From Parapristionchus giblindavisi (taxonomy: Eukaryota; Nematoda; Chromadorea; Rhabditida; Diplogasteridae): DNA of 64,000 nucleotides. A model generated the notes under the pieces. It ran no database searches. It saw only the letters and a program-made list of their open reading frames with translations, and had not been told where the DNA came from. The translations under genes were made by a program, and so were the position numbers. Positions within the stretch are counted from its first letter, which is position 1. Every line of letters begins with the position of its first letter. The DNA is taken from assembly GCA_943737045.1 (NCBI GenBank), contig CALSFV010000097.1, positions 62,001-126,000 of the forward strand, read 5' to 3'. This document shows positions 24,701-36,665 of this stretch, piece by piece.

Positions 24701-27700
24701 CAAAAAGACTTGTGAGTCATGTACCGTAATCCCCCAAAACAAAATAAATTCGCGCTCGATTTTCAGTTATCGTGAACTGACTTTAATTTTCAAACTTGCG
24801 TTATAAATTCCGTGCTTGGTAATTTCTTGAGTATACCGACATGACAAATTTTTCTAGACCATTTTCAGCTACCGTAACCCACCTACCGTAGTACTACGTT
24901 AACGCAAACTGACTTTATTTTTCAAACTTGCTATAAAAAATCCGTGCTTGGCCAATCCTTGTGTAACTCGACAAGACAAATTTTTCTAAACCATTTTCAG
25001 CTACCCTAACCCAGCTACCGTAGTACTACGTTAACGCAAACTGACTTTATTTTTCAAACCTGCGTTATAAATTCCGTGCTTCGTCCCTCCTCGGGTAACT
25101 CGACGAGACAAATTTTTCTAGAATATTTTCAGCTACCGTAACCCATCTACCGTAGTACTACGTTAACGCAAACTGACTTTATTTTTCAAACTTGCGATTA
25201 AAATTCCTTGCTTGGTTCGTCCTTGTGTAAAACGACATGACAAATTTTTCTAGATCATTTTCAGCTACCGTAACCCATCTACCGTAGTACTACGTTAACG
25301 CAAACTGACTTTATTTTTCAAACTTGCGATTAAAATTCCTTGCTTGGTTCGTCCTTGTGTAAAACGACATGACAAATTTTTCTAGATCATTTTCAGCTAC
25401 CGTAACCCATCTACCGTAGTACTACGTTAACGCAAACTGACTTTATTTTTCAAACTTGCGATTAAAAATCCGTGCTTTGTCAATCCTTGGGTAACTCGAC
25501 GAGACAAATTTTTCTAGAATATTTTCAGCTACCGTAACCCATCTACCGTAGTACTACGTTAACGCAAACTGACTTTATTTTTCAAACTTGCGATTAAAAT
25601 TCCTTGCTTGGTTCGTCCTTGTGTAAAACGACATGACAAATTTTCTAGATCATTTTCAGCTACCGTAACCCATCTACCGTAGTACTACGTTAACGCAAAC
25701 TGACTTTATTTTTCAAACTTGCGATTAAAAATCCGTGCTTTGTCAATCCTTGGGTAACTCGACGAGACAAATTTTTCTAGGATATTTTAGGCTACCGTAA
25801 CCCACCTACCGTACCCCTACCGTATCAAATTCGATAAAACGGCCAAAATGCATTGAAATGCCGTAGTTGAGATCATCCCAACGATTAAGATACATATGCG
25901 CAAAACTCTCTGAGGCGCGAACGTAGTTCGCGCTAGTTACATACTTACTTACACAGATAAGCATTTTACATTACTGGGCACTTAGGATCCCCATTTTTTG
26001 ATAACCGGGGCAGAAGACAGATATAAGTCGATTACGCAACTAAAAAACCGGGGTCATTTATCAAAATCCTGAGATTTTTGACAAAAATACTTGTGAGTCA
26101 TGTACCGTAATCCTCCCAAAAAAAATAAATTCGCGCTCGATTTTCAGTTATCGTGAACTGACTTTATTTTTTGAACTTGCGTTATAAATTACGTGCTTGC
26201 TCCATCCTTGTGTAAAATGACATGACAAATTTTTCTAGACCATTTTCAGCTACCGTAACCCATCTACCGTACCTTTAACCCATCGTGAACTGACTTAATT
26301 TTCAAACGTGCAATAAAAATTCTGTTCTTCCTTGGTATTTGTGTAACTCAACGAGACATTTTTTTCTAGAACATGTTCAGCTACCGTAACCCACCTACCG
26401 TACCCCTACCGTACCTTTAACCCATCGTGAACTGACTTCATTTTCAAACGTGCAATAAAAATTCTGTTCTTGCTTGGTCCTTGTGTAACTCGGCAAGACA
26501 ATTTTTTCTAGAACATTTTCAGCTACCGTAACCCATCTACCGTAGCACAACGTTAACGCAAACTGACTTTATTTTTTTAACTTATAAGAGAGACTATCTG
26601 ACTCAGTGAACATATTTTGCTTATGGCTTGGCACTTGGCCAAAAAGTGATACGAACCGATCGGGCCCAAATCGTGCACAGTTGTAGTATGGGCTGACATG
26701 AGCTCACAGACGGAGTTTGGGTTCGTCATATCTGCACCCTCGCTAAATATCGTAAGTTCGATGAAGTATCATCAAAATTTCAAAGTTTACGGATTCGTTT
26801 GATATGTGTATGCGACGAAGGACAATAGTAAGCAGGTAAATTCCACCAAGTATCATCCCGATCCAAAACCGTGAGACCCAGAAAAAAATTTAAAAAGACA
26901 TAAAAAATATTTTTCAATTTTATTTTATTTTTCCTACAATTGCCTATCGGTGAGGGTCATTTTTTATTCCTTCAATTTGACGAGTATTCATTAGTGTAAC
27001 TACTGTATGAAAATGAATTAAAACAAATTGGGAAAAAGTTGCCTTATTCCTGAAAAACCACGATTAATTCGCCTTTTTATTGCAAACTGAGCCGATTAAG
27101 CGTGTGCCGGATACGGTAATGCAAATGCGGAAATTCAAAATTCTGCAATATCTGTTTGTTTTCATTCGATTTCGGTATTATATTATTGTTTTCTTTTATC
27201 ATTTGTTAGTTATCTGAATATTTGAATAGTAATATCACACTATTTTTCGGAAAAAAATATCAATTTTGAAGTTTTGAATTTGCATAACCGTAACCGGTAA
27301 ATGCTTATTCGCTCAGTTGGCGATAAAAAGGCAAATTAATCGTGGTTTTTCGGGAATAAGGCAACTTTTTCCCAATTTGTTTTAATTCATTTTCATACAA
27401 TAGTTACACTAATGAATACTCGTCAAATTGAAGGAATAAAAATGACCCTCACCGATAGACAATTGTAGGAAAAATAAAATAAAATTGAAAAATATTTTTT
27501 ATGTCTTTTTAAATTTTTTTCTGGGTCTCACGGTTTTGGATCGGGATAATACTTGGTGGAATTTACCTGCTTACTATTGCCCTTCGTCGCATACACATAT
27601 CAAACGAATCCGTAAACTTTGAAATTTTGATGACACTTCATCGAACTTACGATATTTAGCGAGGGTGCTGATATGACGAACCCAAACTCCGTCTGTGAGC

Positions 27701-29930
27701 TCATGTCAGCCCATACTACAACTGTGCACGATTTGGGCCCGATCGGTTCATATCACTTTTTGGCCAAGTGCCAAGAGAATATCACTTGAGCCAGATAGTC
27801 TCTCATAAGCATTTTACTTTGCCAAGAAGCATTGAGCTAACGTAGTTGAGAGGGACGATTAAGATAAATATGCGCAAAACTCTCTGAGGCGCGAACGTAG
27901 TTCGCGCTAGTTTGTTATCACTTCATACCAACACAAATGAGAAAAAATATTTAGAAATGATACCTCCGCCTTCTTCCTTCCTTTCTGAGCATCATCAAAC
28001 TCCGACAATGACTGTCTGAAAAAATACAATCAGCTACAGTAATCTCGGATATGATAAAGTACAAACCTGACTGGATTACTGTATGAGACGATTCCATTAT
28101 CGACAAAAGTAATGGTTCGTACTCCCCATCCAATAAGAGAACGAGCCACATTGCATCCCAGAGTACCTTCAAAAGATACAGTAACCTTGTCATGATCGAT
28201 CGATACAAACCAGCTCCAAGAAGTAGACACTTCAGTTGAGAGAATCGATTCGTATCCAATTGTGGTACTAATCTCCATTTGATCAATGACACATTCAAGT
28301 CCACTGCTTGCTCCATCAGTCTATCAATTATCGATTGATTACTCATTATTGATTGATTGAGTATATTGAAAGATATGAGAAGGGCGGAAGTATGAGTCAT
28401 AGTTATGCAAGATAAGGGTTTAAGTAGAGTGAATGTTCACGACTGTTATCATGCTAGATATACAGAAGGATGTAATACATGATCTCACTTGTGTGGATGA
28501 AATTGTCTTGATAGATCGATTGTAGATGGTTTCATTTCATTCTTCTCATTTCTTTCCCATCCAACAATTGATGATGGTTGACTAGTCAGAGGAGATCCCA
28601 GTCCTGATATTGATTAGTCTTTTATTTAAATCTAACATCCCAATACATTTTTTAGATAGCTAGCAAGTACACAAATTAATAGCTCGATTCCATTACATAA
28701 CAATATTAGAATAGCATAAAGTATATAATGAATGTAACTGACTGGCTTTGAATGACCAACTAGATTGTCCTCCTCTCAATGATAATAGATTCAATATAGA
28801 TAGATCAGGTCTTATTTTCCATATCGCACATAATACGTTCCTACACAACCATCCAGCTACTCCACGAGTTGTCGATGGATCTGCTACTACCACCTAGATT
28901 ATAGATATATTGATTATTGATTGATTATTTATACAACATTCACAGTGATATCCCCAATCCCCCAAATAGAAATACTAGTATACAACACTACATGAATACT
29001 AATGGGCAAGTACATATAACGTGGAGTATGATCTCATCTTACTAATGGCTCTAATTACTAGTCTACACCTTCACAGGATAAGGGATTACTTACTATGAAT
29101 GGTTCATTAGATGGAATAGAAGGAAGAATTGAGAGTGGAGCAGGTGTATCCTTATACACTAGGAATACACATTGAGATGATGATTCCAGATATGCAATCA
29201 GAGGACGACTCACACTCTCATCTATCTACAATATATGTACTACTCATAGAGATATAGATGAATCAAGGAACAGAGGGATGAGTACATGTGTCTATGTGTG
29301 CATATGATATAAAGAATGAAAGTAAACATAAGCTGAGTATCGATTACCTCTACAGGTTCATCTACTATAGATAGATCAGTTAGAGTGAACACTGGTACAC
29401 ACATCCAGTAATGATAACGGAACTTCTTTAGATCCTTCAAATACAACATATTGGTTTGATGTAATGATAGGGAAGACTTACAGCAAATAAAGTCAAAATG
29501 AATGTATTCAGGGAATTGGGTTCATTCAGCCATGATCCACTTTCAATCAATTTCCACAGCTTAAATTAGTACGGTAAATTTTGTAGTCAATATAATGGCA
29601 CAACCTCAGCCCCCTTCGCAACTATAGCAGCCTTTCTATCCATTTTAGCAAAACTCTCAACTAGATTAAATACGATAAGTTCTCCTTTCAGGAGACGATT
29701 TCCGAAAAATGCTTCATTCGATAAAGAAAGCCGAGAATCAGTTCCAACTGGGTCATCTTCAATTACAATCAATAAAATAAATGTAATAAATAATCGAAAT
29801 GCTTACAAATAGAGAACGAGGCACCGATCTCCTGTGGAGATTCATCTAATCTCCATTCATCCAATTTCTTCCTATTCACTTCACTCCAAAACGAAGCATC
29901 AATAAATGTACAAATAGGAACGAATTTCAT
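21744..29930 (-). CDS. atg-7: Autophagy E1-like enzyme ATG7
   Basis: ATG7 activates ATG8/LGG and ATG12 proteins with ATP for autophagosome formation in the cytosol. Exon 1 (29807-29930) encodes [20 protein letters not shown], the start of the ATG7 N-terminal domain. Exon 2 is 29605-29756. A later exon reads [14 protein letters not shown] (near 29347-29434), a family hallmark. The nucleotide-binding part reads [14 protein letters not shown], then [12 protein letters not shown] and SYSNPVR (28070-28320). Downstream are [28 protein letters not shown] and the catalytic-cysteine motif LDQQCTV (exon near 23385-23460), then SVLQH and an acidic tail ending DDDDDF (stop 21744-21746). All expected blocks are present, so the gene looks functional. 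Introns carry several mobile elements, the largest about 24123-27955. The end lies 563 bases before the zinc-finger gene on the same strand. Confidence 0.93.
22691..23133. mobile_element. Small element with ATAGGTCGAA inverted ends
   Basis: Ends are ATAGGTCGAA and TTCGACCTAT. The interior has repeated TGACCGCATTTTGAGCC-type units (about 22970-23105) and a nested block of GGTACCCAC-type units (about 22740-22920). It lies in an atg-7 intron. A related shorter element is at 24191-24360, and a one-ended relic starts at 22262. No coding capacity. Confidence 0.65.
24191..24360. mobile_element. Small element with ATAGGTCGAA inverted ends (short copy)
   Basis: It starts ATAGGTCGAAAAGTGCGTC and ends TTCGATCTAT, with GCATTTTG-containing repeats and TTGTTGTTG inside. 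It belongs to the same family as 22691-23133 by ends and inner repeats, and lies in the same host gene. Confidence 0.55.
24556..25936 (+). mobile_element. Helitron-like non-autonomous element A
   Basis: The 3' end has a perfect hairpin (GCGCGAAC, loop GTA, GTTCGCGC; 25915-25933) merging into CTAG and followed by T, the terminal signature of Helitrons. The first ~200 bases (TTACATACTTACTTACACAG onward) are repeated at 25937, immediately after this CTAG, so two elements sit head to tail. No typical 5' TC start and no Rep/helicase ORF were found. It carries a ~132-bp tandem array. Insertion is in an atg-7 intron. Confidence 0.6.
24862..25815 (+). repeat. Tandem array, about seven ~132-bp units
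   Basis: Units share TTTTCAGCTACCGTAACCC, then CATCTACCGTAGTACTACG, TTAACGCAAACTGACTTTAT and ACAAATTTTTCTAGA. The landmark GTAGTACTACG recurs near 24888, 25020, 25152, 25284, 25415, 25547 and 25679, a spacing of 130-133 bases. Two unit subtypes alternate (AACTCGACGAGACAAAT versus AAACGACATGACAAAT). Degenerate units continue near 26240-26570 in element B. Confidence 0.85.
25937..27910 (+). mobile_element. Helitron-like non-autonomous element B, with nested fold-back
   Basis: It starts directly after element A's CTAG with the same ~200-base 5' sequence, contains degenerate tandem units, is interrupted by a fold-back (26581-27809), and ends in the same hairpin (27889-27907) plus CTAG and T. Its last ~55 bases match those of element A (ATATGCGCAAAACTCTCTGA). 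No ORF is recognised. Confidence 0.6.
26581..27809. mobile_element. 1.2-kb fold-back element nested in Helitron-like B
   Basis: Arms of about 520-540 bases (26581-27120 and 27285-27809) are reverse complements. Outer ends read CTTATAAGAGAGACTATCTG and, on the other strand, CTTATGAGAGACTATCTGG. Shared inner marks include GGCCAAAAAGTGATA, GATCGGGCCCAAATCGTGC and ATTGCCTATCGGTGAGGGTC. The unpaired loop is about 160 bases. No coding capacity. Confidence 0.85.
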
Positions 29931-30318
29931 AGGTTCCCTCAATCAATCGATATGAAAAATCATCCACTATTCGATATCGCAAGATCATTAGTTCAGTTTT
30001 ACGTAATATTCCATAATTACAAAGTAATGGACATTGATGTGTGGCATGTATCAAGGAGCGTTAAAACGCTTAATTTATTTCATTCACCATCAATGCATCG
30101 TACACGAAAGATTAAAACTCTGGACAATAGTTTATAATCACAAGACAAAAATTTCGCATTCGGAACACAACGGTATGACGACCAAAAGCATCATGTAAAT
30201 CAAAATCGGGCGATGTTTAGATTAGCTTATAATACACATTATCTTTGCATTAAAGACTCAAGGAATAGGGAGACTCCTGGGGGGTAAGGATCACTTATGT
30301 AGCCGTAATGATGTCAAT

Positions 30319-31229
<911 letters not shown>

Positions 31230-31653
31230 ATTATTATTTGATGAAGGGCTGAAAGGAAACTGCTACCGCCTAGCTCCGACCCTAAATGAAGGAAAGAATT
31301 ATGCTCTTCTTTGCTGAACACCAATTTAAACGATATATGATGCATCGCCGATAACGTCAACAAGTATACAAAATCTTGAGGTAACATAGCAAAGTTCAAT
31401 TCAATGTGATGACTGTCCGGGTCTAGAAGAATCGAGCGCGCGCCGGCCAGGCGAGGGAGAGCCTCAGGAGGCGGGGAGAGTGAGAGGACAGCGCCGACAA
31501 GAATGGCTGAAATCGTGTGAGGACCCAACTACTGTAGTTTTTGGACGTCATTTGAAATATTCATTTTCTACAGTATCATCTACTTTCGGCTTACGGTATT
31601 ACCGTTTTTATACTATTATTTATTATCGATTCGTTGAAGATGTGCACAATGCG
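31230..31653. promoter_or_regulatory. Shared divergent upstream region
   Basis: The 424 bases between the divergent starts of the UBE2D gene (-) and the unrecognised gene (+) include a short GC- and CpG-rich stretch near 31428-31480 (GAATCGAGCGCGCGCCGG) in otherwise AT-rich DNA. Promoter function is inferred from position only; no TATA box was identified. Confidence 0.4.
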
Positions 31654-34600
31654 ATGAATACATCTCTCTTCAAAATGGAACAACCGCATCAAGTATCGAG
31701 GATTCCCAACTGCGGGGTAGTTTATTGTTTCGATATTTCGTATTTTGCCATCAGGACTTTCTAGTTTTAAATTCAAAAAGCTTCAAAAATTGTTTTTATG
31801 TAGTATTGTTTCTTTTCAGTATTCTCGTACAACACCCACATCGATGATCCAGCCTAATTCGCCTCATTGCGTTGACGTTGGCAGGAATGCTGCTCCAATT
31901 CGGTATTTTTTTGGTTTTGGTATACTTATCGGTTGATATCGGAGTTAGACTTATTGGACTATATTATCTCAAGATATCTTGTATACGTCTGTACTATATT
32001 TTCTCGAATCACTTATGTTTTCAGCATTAAATTGCCCGATGGAAGAATGGGCATCGTTGGATACCGTCGTCCAGTGGAACAATATCAGGTTCTATTCACT
32101 TATTCCTCTTTTTTCTTTATCTCATACTGCTTTAGCCTGAGATCAGAATGGATAGCCTCATTGAAGTTACTACCAAAGTTGTTTGCAATTCTATTTTTGA
32201 AGAAGTTATTAGGCAGCGGTACTTCGAAGCTATTGTCATTGTACAGTTGCTTTCTGCTATATTTATATAACTTTTTATATTGAGGCTATCGGGGATAATA
32301 AAACAGTGATGGAAGTAGCTCAAATGATGAATCTGGATATTCCCATGCTGTTGGATTTGGTGAATAAGACTCGTAGTAGGCTTGGTTTCCGTCGAATCAA
32401 TGAACGAATGATGCAATTCGATATGTACCACAATAACAATCAACATGAATTTCGAGTAGAGAAACTTAGCAGAGATTACACGAACATGCCTGTTAGGTAA
32501 TAAACTTTTCATATATATACAAGTATAATAATAATTTGTTTATAGAACAGTTCGATTGGCTCATACACCACGTCCTTCCGTAGCCGGTCCTCCTCCTCCT
32601 AATACAAATAATGTAATGTTTCTGTTGTTCAACCGTGTAAGCAATAGTTCTATTCAGATGATGAGTATTAATCGTGTAGATAATGATGTTGATATGCCAT
32701 CACAGGACACATATCAAGAACCTTATTCATTAGATACAGAGATTAATCGAATTGAAAGGTACTTAAATAGAATCAATTTAGATTGATCAATATCTCATTT
32801 ATTTAGGGATTCCTGCACAGAATCATCATCAAATAGAATGAATGGAAAGAATGAAAAGATGAACTTCGATGATGGGTATGCATATTCACACTTTTATCAG
32901 GTGCAATAGTTGATTGATATTTGATATTTAGTCCGAGTAGAACAACAGTGGAAGGTCTTATTCGTCTAGTTCGAATGAATGTATTGACTGATCAAAGAAA
33001 GGCTAAAAGAACCAAATTTGATGGAACATCTAAAGATCTTCGCGAATACTTCAAAAAGGTATAACAATACATTCTTTTCTCCATTTATCTTAATTATTTA
33101 ATATTTTTAAAATAAATTATATAATTCAGTTGATGCTCATTCACCATCAAGAACCTAATATTGCATTCATTTCTGCTTTGTGTACTGTAGTGATCAAGAG
33201 GAAATGGATTGATTATGCTGCTGCCGAAGTGGTATATTTCATTTGATCAAATCAATATCTAATGAATATATTTAGAACTGTTCATCTGAACTTGTATCAT
33301 TATTCTTGAGATTGGCACTATTCGATGTTGAATTGGAACATGCTAAGGTTAAACCTTATAATTTCTCTTTCAATCTATATCTCAATTCATTATTACCTTT
33401 TTTGACCATCCATCACTTACAAGGGAACCATAATGCATTCCCGTGGCGATATGACTAGTGACATATACCATTCGAATCAGTATCCGATTCTGATAAGACA
33501 CCGTTAATAAGCAATGTCAAAAGTTTAAGAGCTTCAAGAAAATCGATAATGAAAATCGCACAAATCCGAGCCAATTAAGATCGACTCGGCTTTGAGCTCC
33601 TATCTTAACGACCCTTGTGGTGTAGTGGATAAGGCGCTCGCATTTAATTTTGTAAGTACATGGTTCGATGCCTGGTATGCGATATTTTTTTGCTGATTTT
33701 TTTCGAAGACTGAATAAAAGCAATAAACTTTTTATGCCGTTAGCATTTGTGCCATGATACATATCGAATCAGAAGCTGAAACTCCTTAAAAGCAGACACA
33801 AAAGCGCATGAGCAAGAGATCAGAGGTTAAGCAGACAATCGATAATGCTCTACAAAGGATAACAATGAAACAACAGATCTGAACCTTTGAACTTGAAAAA
33901 ATCAGCAAAAAATAGTATCGCATAGCATGCATCGAACCATGTACTTACAAAATGAAATGCGAGCGCCTTATCCACTACACCACAAGGGTCGGTGAGATAG
34001 GAGCACAAAGCCGAGTTTTTTTTAATTGGCTCGGATTTGTACGATTCTCATTATCGATTTTCTTGAAGCTCTTAAACTTTTGACATTGCTTATTAACGGT
34101 GTCTTATCAGAATCGGATACTGATTCGAATGGTATATGTCACTAGTCATATCGCCACGGGAATGCATTATGGTTCCCTTGTTAGCAGCTTTGTTTATTAA
34201 TTAACCTATAGATCTGTTTTGAGTACATTTATTTTGAGGTGAAAGTATTGGAAGATGTGAAACCATCACAGGATGAATTACATGAGAATAAGTATGGAAG
34301 TGATCCAGTGAGTGAATATATTCAAATACAATTAATATTTACTTTTTCATTCATTTATCTACTTGTTCTCGTAATAAGTGTATCATCATTCTAAATCTAT
34401 TCTTATAGCTAGAAGAACTAGTGAATGAGATATCCATTCCGACTACTGTCAATAGTATCAGGATAGTATTCGATTTAATCGAGAAGAATTTAACCAATGC
34501 TTCCAAGAAGGTACTCTTTTTTTCGTCATTTCTAGCTAAGGACGGGTTCTTGAAATATTTTTGAGTTATTTAAAACATTTTAGAATTCCCCCCTGTGTTC

Positions 34601-35978
34601 TTGCTAGTGCGAGGGATTTTTTATTTTTCCTTTACATATGTATGATATTTGATATTCATTCATTTCAGGCCTTCACCCGATTTGTTCTATATCATAATAT
34701 CAAAAATCCGATGAAGAGATTCGTTAGTTTACCTTTAAATATTATTTTATTTTCTCTTGTGGAGTAATCATGGTCAAATTTTGTTGAAAGTAGTTAATAT
34801 TGAACAATAATATGTATCAAAGAGCATCAAGGTTTAAATGATGGAAAGTTGGTGTACATTTACCATACTACCAGGATCTTATCTGATCTATCATCTATGG
34901 TTATTGTTTGATTAATGATATTGATTGAATTAAGGCGATGGTACAAAATCTTGATTCATGGGGATCTACACGCAGAAATAAGATTTATGATGAACAGTCT
35001 GAGGTATTTCAATTATTATCTCGTCTCTCGTTTTTTATTGTGTGTGTTACTTTATAAATACCTGTCTCATTTTTGAATTAACATTATATAATGATAGATC
35101 TCTATTTATCTCCACTCTTTCCCTTCATAATACTAATATTCTCTATTCATTCAGTATATTAGCTATCAACTGGAGAAGTTTTACACTTGTATCTCCATGG
35201 GATATGACAAGTTTATTGAAAGCTCCAGGTATTGTTTTATTATTAGTGCATTTATTTTGTAGAAATTTAAAGTATACCATCAAAGTGTATGTATGCTTAG
35301 TAGTGCACTTTTTTATAAATATATTTGTTACTCATATTGTCTATAAAAAAGTTAATAATTAACGGAGAGATGTCTAATATAATTGTTACAGACAATGCAT
35401 CGCCGAATTGAATGAAATCAAATCGAATGAGGGAAATACGAGACCTAGAAGAGAATCAGGAAGAATAAAGGTAATATATTCTTTGTTCAATTGAATTATT
35501 ATTAACCGAAATGGCGTAAAGCGACGGAACTCCATAACTTGCTGTTTTCCCCTTCATTCATCTTCTAACTCATGGATAAATAAATAAATGAATTGTAGCA
35601 TGTATACAGTACGCTCTTATATTAGAAAGGGTATTCAGTTGAAGAATATTGATTGATTATAGGCTCGTGAATCATTGGTATCAGATCGTTGTCATATACA
35701 GAAAGTAATGAGTCCATTGATGGTACCATTTATTGCCTTCATTCGGTTGGTCATATCCTTTATCATTAGATTTAATAATATAATATGATATTTGTAGAAA
35801 ATTGATGTCAGTTAAATTTCGTCTCGATATTGATATGATCATTTGCATAGCAGAGAAGGCATATTCATTATCAAATGATAATAAAAGAATGATCTCTAAT
35901 CAATCATGGAATGAATGGATTAATCATATTCTTATACAAGATTATCCCACTGTATTTGATTATATTAATCATATATAG
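31654..35978 (+). CDS. Unrecognised conserved-looking protein, about 17 exons
   Basis: Exons joined by phase give MNTSLFKMEQPHQVSRIPNC, then a segment with IKLPDGRMGIVGYRRPVEQY, a helical stretch (VMEVAQMMNLDIPMLLDLVN), a Pro/Asn linker (AGPPPPNTNN), a polar region, and a long mostly helical part (TTVEGLIRLVRMNVLTDQRK; LMLIHHQEPNIAFISALCTV; LVSLFLRLALFDVELEHAK). It ends ...DYPTVFDYINHI with TAG at 35976-35978. Most introns are 40-120 bases; one contains the fold-back at 33420-34180. The alternating short helices recall HEAT/MIF4G-like repeats, but that is only an impression and no family is assigned. The start could also be the second Met. Exons near 34670-34730 and 35157-35230 are the least certain. 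Confidence 0.6.
33420..34180. mobile_element. Fold-back element with tRNA-like module, TTA target site
   Basis: It begins CAAGGGAACCATAATGC and ends with its complement (GCATTATGGTTCCCTTG), flanked by TTA on both sides, a 3-bp target duplication. Arms of about 295 bases pair closely. Each arm carries a tRNA-like unit (33610-33680 and 33918-33990) with A box TGGTGTAGTGGATAAGG and B box GGTTCGATGCC. It shares end sequence, target size and the tRNA-like module with 56450-57327. It lies in an intron of the 31654-35978 gene. Confidence 0.88.
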
Positions 35979-36665
35979 ATTAACTTACCTTTTTATCCCT
36001 GTTACCATATCTTGATCTCTTTCTTTCACTTACTCACTTATCCACCCATGACTCTTTCTTTATTTTTGTTTAGTTATTAATATTACTTCATTGTTATTAC
36101 AAGCTAGCGGTTTTCCTAAAATCATAACGGTGTACATATATGCTAATTTCCCTAATTAGTATGATATGCTTTAAGCCTACCTCTAATACAAATCCTCACC
36201 TTGTCCTTTTTGTATTTCCGTTGTTATCATGCGTTTAATTCTTGTCAACTTCCTAATAAATGTTCGGTTAGATTAATTGTGTTATTCGTTGAATGATATA
36301 CGAAGTTTAAATTTCTCTTCCATATTTCAATGGATAATATCATACTAATGGGAGATCATTCATGTGACCCATTGATGTCTTACTGTAATCCTTTAGTATA
36401 GCATCAAAAGTTCATGATGTGACTGTGTCACATTGTTCTCCTTTCAATTCTTGTCATCTATTCTATTCAATCGAAACGGAACGTTGTGGTAGTTAACAAA
36501 TTCAATTCGATTATCGATTAATTCATCCTCAACATTTCATTGATTGAATGATCTCTTCTTCCATTGATATGGTTTTGTTTGTTTAAATCTGTCCATATTG
36601 AACGTGTTCTGTTTATTATTTCTCTCACTTGATCAATCAATCAATCAATATTCTTTAAGGTAATT
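35979..36665. other. Intergenic region, nothing recognised
   Basis: AT-rich spacer between two plus-strand genes. No exon, RNA gene or repeat was recognised. It probably holds the 3' UTR of the upstream gene and promoter sequence for the transporter. Confidence 0.5.

Noticed and set aside
24862..25815. Regular repeats with similar spacing, at first sight like a CRISPR array
   Set aside because: Adjacent units are alike over their full length with no unique spacers, and the context is a eukaryotic intron.
33610..33680. tRNA gene in the fold-back arm
   Set aside because: A and B boxes are present, but acceptor and anticodon stems do not pair convincingly and both arms carry the unit in mirror image, so it is a tRNA-derived module, not a called tRNA.
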